Source of the DNA: Watersipora subatra
Taxonomy: Eukaryota > Bryozoa > Gymnolaemata > Cheilostomatida > Watersiporidae
Assembly: GCF_963576615.1 (NCBI RefSeq)
Contig: NC_088714.1
Coordinates: forward strand, 2,170,001-2,234,000
DNA length: 64,000 nucleotides
Direction: 5' to 3'
In this document: positions 59,765 to 64,000 of the stretch, piece by piece
How positions within the stretch are numbered: position 1 is the first letter of the stretch
Layout of the letters: each line of letters opens with the position of its first letter
Position numbers and translations under genes: made by a program
Notes under the pieces: generated by a model
Seen by the model: only the letters and a program-made list of their open reading frames with translations
Told to the model about the DNA's origin: nothing
Databases searched by the model: none

Positions 59765-61317
59765 GCCCTGGTTACAAGAAAGCTAACGTTACGTTTTCAA
59801 ATAACAAACATTAATCAACAAATTGCAAGTTTCGGCGGTTCAAATAAAATAAAAGTACACATAGACTTTTTATTTTTTCAGCGGTAGTTTTTATCTCGCG
59901 TCGGCGGATCCGTGAACCTGATAATCAAAAATGAGTGGCCTAATGCTAGGATTATCAAATCAGTGGAACAAATAAAGGCCACAGTCCAAATTTTACATAT
60001 ATTTATGGGTAAACAATTTAGCAAAAACAAAATATCCAAGAGTATATACTCTTCATTGCAATGGCTTACCATTTTGACTGGTGAAAATTAGTTTCTTGAG
60101 CTTCACTTTATGTAACAATCACTGATGTGACTCTAGAAGAAATGAGCACAGTGTTATCTGCAAAAATAATAAAAACTTCATCATAATATAACAGAACAAC
60201 AAAATGATTACATACCTTATAGAAAACAACAAGTATCCTAAGCAGTCAGAATGTATGTCTAGACACTAAGAGATAGCGTCACCAGCATCTGGTATAACAA
60301 AAATATAGCCTAAACAAATAACCTAGTACTTATTCTGTTAGTAAATTTAGTGATTAGTATTTGCAATATTTATTATTTCTCCTCACTGCATCTTGCTTTA
60401 TGGAAACCACCTAATGAATTGACTGAGCAAAAATTCTTGACAAACACTCTGCAGTAAATATTGCGTTTAATCTCTTTCTTGCTTTTACAAAAACAACAAA
60501 AGTCTGCCCCAGAAAACTTTCCAATTTGAACGTTGGCTGATTGACGAAATATAGTGAACAGTCTAATTTGTAATAAAGCTAAATCCTGTTACTAATCCCG
60601 AGTATACAATGAAGGATTTGAACTTTGTATTTTTCATGTGTTAATATTACTTATACTAAAGTTATGTGAGCAATCAACAACAGTACCTTGTGCAGAAGCC
60701 CTCCTAATTTCTAGCCGATTTACTGATTTCTTGACGTCATAAATTTAATTTTAAAACGTTTTAAAATATGCGCTTACTCGTAGTTACAACTCGCAAAAAC
60801 AACATTGTTAAACCGCACCTTGCCGTAAGATTGTGATCAACTTAAGATGACGAGGTAAGAAAACGGCACACACAACAACTTAATCCATTCTTGAGCTAAT
60901 ACAGCTATAGACTATTTCAATAGCGTTTACCCTAAAGTAGTCACAAGAAATATTGATTATTGAACGAAAAATATTATTTCTTAGTGTAAAGTTAAGCAAT
61001 TTAACAAACCTGAAACTGAGTATAAAATCAATCAATCAAAAATTTATTAGATCATTGTGCCACAATTAATTTATCTCATAATATAACGCAGGCAAACGTT
61101 GTTCAAAACCTAAGCAAAACGTCGAGATATTACTACAAAAATATTGTGGCGGATTGTTGCAGAACGTAGCCCAATAATATAGGATCGACCTCCTTTTACG
61201 AGATATACACCCTATGTCGCTCTACGTTGACACATAAGAAACGGCTTAACATCGAATCGCATTAGTTGTAATAATTCTACGCACATATTCTGCGCACGGT
61301 CCTTTACTTCCGACACC

Positions 61318-64000
61318 ATGGCTGCTGGTGTAAGTTTCGTGGCAAAGAAGTTAACTATTTTCATAATCAATACAATTTTACCTGTCAATCTAGCCATCGT
61401 TGGGTGAATAAAGTATTTTCATTTAGTTTTGCAGTTTATCTTCTTTTTGCGTGCATTGTTGTGAGCTAATCTACATTTGATTGCTTTCATTAGTTGTACA
61501 ATTGATTATTCATTTATCTTGTAGACCCTCTATACATACCCAGAAAATTTCAGAGCATATAAGGTGATTGCTGCTGCCAACTACAGTGGCTTTGACCTTA
61601 CTGTGGACGCTAACTTTCAATATGGGACTACAAACAAAACGTCTGAGTTTATGTCCAAATTTCCTCTAGGGAAGGTTAGTATTAACAAACTACAAAAAAA
61701 CCGGTTTTCCAATATCTTTATTTCACTTCATAATTTGTACAAGATGTCTCAGCATTCAGAATTCTAAAGTCAACACATTGTGTGATGCAAGGGAATGAGG
61801 GCCTGTAAACATTGCCTTACTACATGTGCTGTTGAGAGTTATTTCAAAACCTGTCTGATACCCAAAACTCTGATAAACTTTGAAGATGCTGTGTAAACCT
61901 GCATCTGTTCTACTAGACTAGGAGAAATGTAATGCAGATCTTAGCAGTTCTTAGCTTATAAAAGATAAAATTTTTAGGGGAAGAAATTTTGCAAACGACA
62001 ATAGTTACTATACATGGATGTACTTATGATATGTATTTTACCTCATATCCTGATACCAATTTCATGTTCAATATAAGGATTGCTTAGTGTAAATGTCTTA
62101 TTTTGTATATTTGAGAAAACGTACATATCAAACCTCATAGAAAGCATGTTGACTTCCTAAATTTGACATTGACCGTATAATGGATGCATTTATTAAAATT
62201 AATAAATGGCCATCAGTATAGTGGGATTTGACCAATTTTGTCACACATATTTCACTCATTCATTACATGACGATGTTATTAAATTTATGATCTATGTTAT
62301 TTATTCTTATGATAGAATAAACCATTTCAGTGTGATGTATCACTTTGGATAACAATTTTTGTGCTTCAGTGCCTTTTTTTCATATGTATGTCATATTTGT
62401 ACGCATGCTGTCAAAAGTAGGCTGGTTTAAATCTGCGTGTGCAATGCATACCATGTCCATATTACTTCATTTTTGTGATATTTTAATGCAATCTCAGGTC
62501 CCTGCTCTGGAGTCTTCTAATGGTGTGTGCTTGAATGAGAGTAATGCCATTGCAAGTTTTGTGGCTAACGAGAAGTTAACTGGATCCACCCCAGAAGAGA
62601 GAGCTCAAGTGATGCAATGGATGAACTTTGCTGATGCTGAGATCCTTCCAGGAGTGTGCACATGGGTGTTCCCTTGCATGGGTTTCATGCAATACAATAA
62701 ATCTGTAAGTCATCAGGTTTTTTGGCTGGCCAATTGAAAAATTTATATTCATTAATTCCCTGTCACTTTTCACGCTCAACTTGGATGGTTTGGTGTGCCA
62801 TTAACCAGGGAAATACCAAAACGACTTCCTATCGTTCCAAATTATCAATCTGATAAATTTGGTCCAAAGGTCACCAACAATAATTGTTACCAATTAGTCG
62901 TTATTTTGTCTTAGAACACAGAAAAGGCAAAAGAGGATATATGTTGCGCAATGAAGGTGTTAGATGACAAACTGGCAGGCCAGACTTATCTTACCGGTGA
63001 TCATGTGACACTGGCAGACCTCAGTGTGGCCACCAATCTTCTCCTCGCTTATGAATGGGTGATGGATCCAGCATTTAGAGCTCCATTCCCAAACACTAAC
63101 AGGTGGTTTGAGAAGGTTGTGAATGAGCCTGAAGTCAAGAAGGCATTGCCTGAATTTAAACTCTGTGAAAAGATGGCACAGTTTGATGGTATGTATTGAA
63201 TGGAATGTTTTCTTTTTTGCTGTCCTTATGTGGCTTGGGTTTCCGTAGTATTATTTTGACCAAGTGAGCAAACTAAATTGAAGCTTCATACTAAGAAGTT
63301 TTCCCTCTTATGTACAAAGGCAATAGTTATTGCACTCATAACTTTAGGAGTTATTTTGTCCCTGTTTGTAGCAATATGACTAACATGGTTATTATAATTG
63401 TTTTAGCAGTTAGGATATCAGTAGATGAATTCACCAAAAACCTCTTAGTCTCCATCTAAAATATTTGTCATGTGGCATGTAACGGGTCAGCGCAGCTACG
63501 TTTAAAAACCTAAATTCTACAAGTATTAGGTGTATGTTTTTAAAATTGCGATGTCGTATGCAGGCCATCTATATGTAGGAAATGCTCTCGATTGGTTCTT
63601 ACATGCATACTAATGCATCTAATAGTCATATTTTCTGTGGTAGTTGGACTCGGTAGTCAAGTTTAGAAACTGCCATGCTTTTGGGAGAATCAACATATCG
63701 CACAAAATTTCATCTGATTACGATCTATTGTATAGTTCGTATCCTATCATCATTATGCTATGATGCTTTTACATTGAGTTTCTTCACCTGATATCTACTG
63801 AAGACATCAAGTACTGAGCACTTACATTAGCAGCGGATGTCATTATTGAGATCCTTGCTTATTATTCACCGGTGTGTAATATTTTTGTTATAGCTAAGAA
63901 GTTCGCTGCTGCTGCTAAAAGTGGTACAGAAAAGAAAGGTGGCGAGAAAAAGGAGAAGCCTCAACCGGCAAAAGAACCTAAGGCTAAAGCTCAACCTGCT
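61318..64000 (+). CDS. EEF1G: Elongation factor 1-gamma, 5' five exons (continues past the window)
   Basis: Exons 61318-61329 (MAAG, donor GTAAGT), 61525-61674, 62498-62704, 62915-63188 and 63894-64000+, all with AG/GT borders and phases 0, 0, 0 and 1. The N-terminal GST-like domain is evident: TLYTYPENFRAYK at the start, NESNAIASFVANEKL (the ESNAI glutathione-site motif of this family), then GSTPEERAQVMQWM and TWVFP; the C-terminal helices have HVTLADLSVATNLLLAYEW and FPNTNRWF, ending KLCEKMAQFDAKKFA. Exon 5 enters the Lys/Ala/Pro-rich linker (KKGGEKKEKPQPAKEP); the conserved EF1-gamma domain must follow off the right edge. By family, it is the scaffold subunit of the eEF1B nucleotide-exchange complex. 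A pyrimidine-rich CCTTTACTTCC just upstream of the ATG (61301-61311) could be a TOP-type 5' end, typical of translation genes, but the transcription start is not shown. Confidence 0.96.

Larger units (their letters stand above)
56600..61300. other. First intron/5' region of calcineurin B and divergent promoter region
   Basis: No other gene is supportable. Two ATG-GT candidates for the calcineurin B initiator exon lie at 57495-57497 and 60070-60072 (minus strand). Two perfect hairpins occur at 56750-56779 (arms GCAAACACCCCC) and 59718-59764 (22-bp arms). The space between 60072 and 61318 would be a ~1.2-kb head-to-head intergenic region with the elongation factor gene if the 60070 exon is right. 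Confidence 0.4.

Overview
The window is AT-rich nuclear DNA from an invertebrate animal. Genes are split by GT-AG introns, no bacterial operon structure is visible, and most of the sequence is tandem repeats and decayed transposable elements. The gene families found are general to animals, so only an invertebrate metazoan is firm. A marine lophotrochozoan such as a bryozoan or mollusc is my guess from overall sequence character.

Four host genes can be assembled from exons whose splice sites and phases agree. (1) A minus-strand opsin-like GPCR, coding exons 5787-5670, 4590-4387, 2431-2228 and 1485-1328; the exons for helices 6-7 lie off the left edge. (2) A minus-strand COA4-like twin CX9C protein, exons 9890-9867 and 9528-9334, complete at 72 residues. 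(3) A minus-strand calcineurin B regulatory subunit, exons 55427-55388, 54392-54216, 51583-51524, 48939-48755 and 48242-48195 plus a tiny initiator exon further upstream, totalling 170 residues. (4) A plus-strand elongation factor 1-gamma gene starting at 61318 and running off the right edge. Genes 3 and 4 are divergently arranged.

Region by region: 1-5.8 kb is the opsin gene, with a different minisatellite in every intron; one array is an amplification of the intron/exon junction of the fourth exon. 5.8-17 kb holds COA4, a 24-bp minisatellite, a Helitron-like element with a tRNA-like segment, a SINE and small TIR elements. 16.8-19.6 kb holds a broken P-element-like transposase, two strong palindromes and a 1.85-kb TIR element. 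21.6-36.4 kb is a 14.8-kb gene-free block bounded by 25-bp inverted termini, sitting between two (TG)n tracts. It contains three diverged direct repeats of up to 1.4 kb and a 3.7-kb satellite array of 260-bp dimers with decayed ~130-bp monomers at its left side. 36.8-38.1 kb has a non-LTR reverse transcriptase remnant and a transposase-like gene broken by a hairpin element. 41.9-47.2 kb is a DNA transposon with ~475-bp inverted repeats carrying a decayed gene of an uncharacterised family; its right arm is split by two tandem Helitron-like elements and a Tigger/pogo-like element. 48.2-60 kb is the calcineurin B gene, whose introns hold a hAT remnant in a 300-bp inverted repeat, a minisatellite, a Helitron-like element and two TTAA-type MITEs. 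61.3-64 kb is the elongation factor gene.

The host genes have no evident functional link: one is sensory, one mitochondrial, one calcium signalling and one translation. The main interest lies in the repeat structures and their insertion history.
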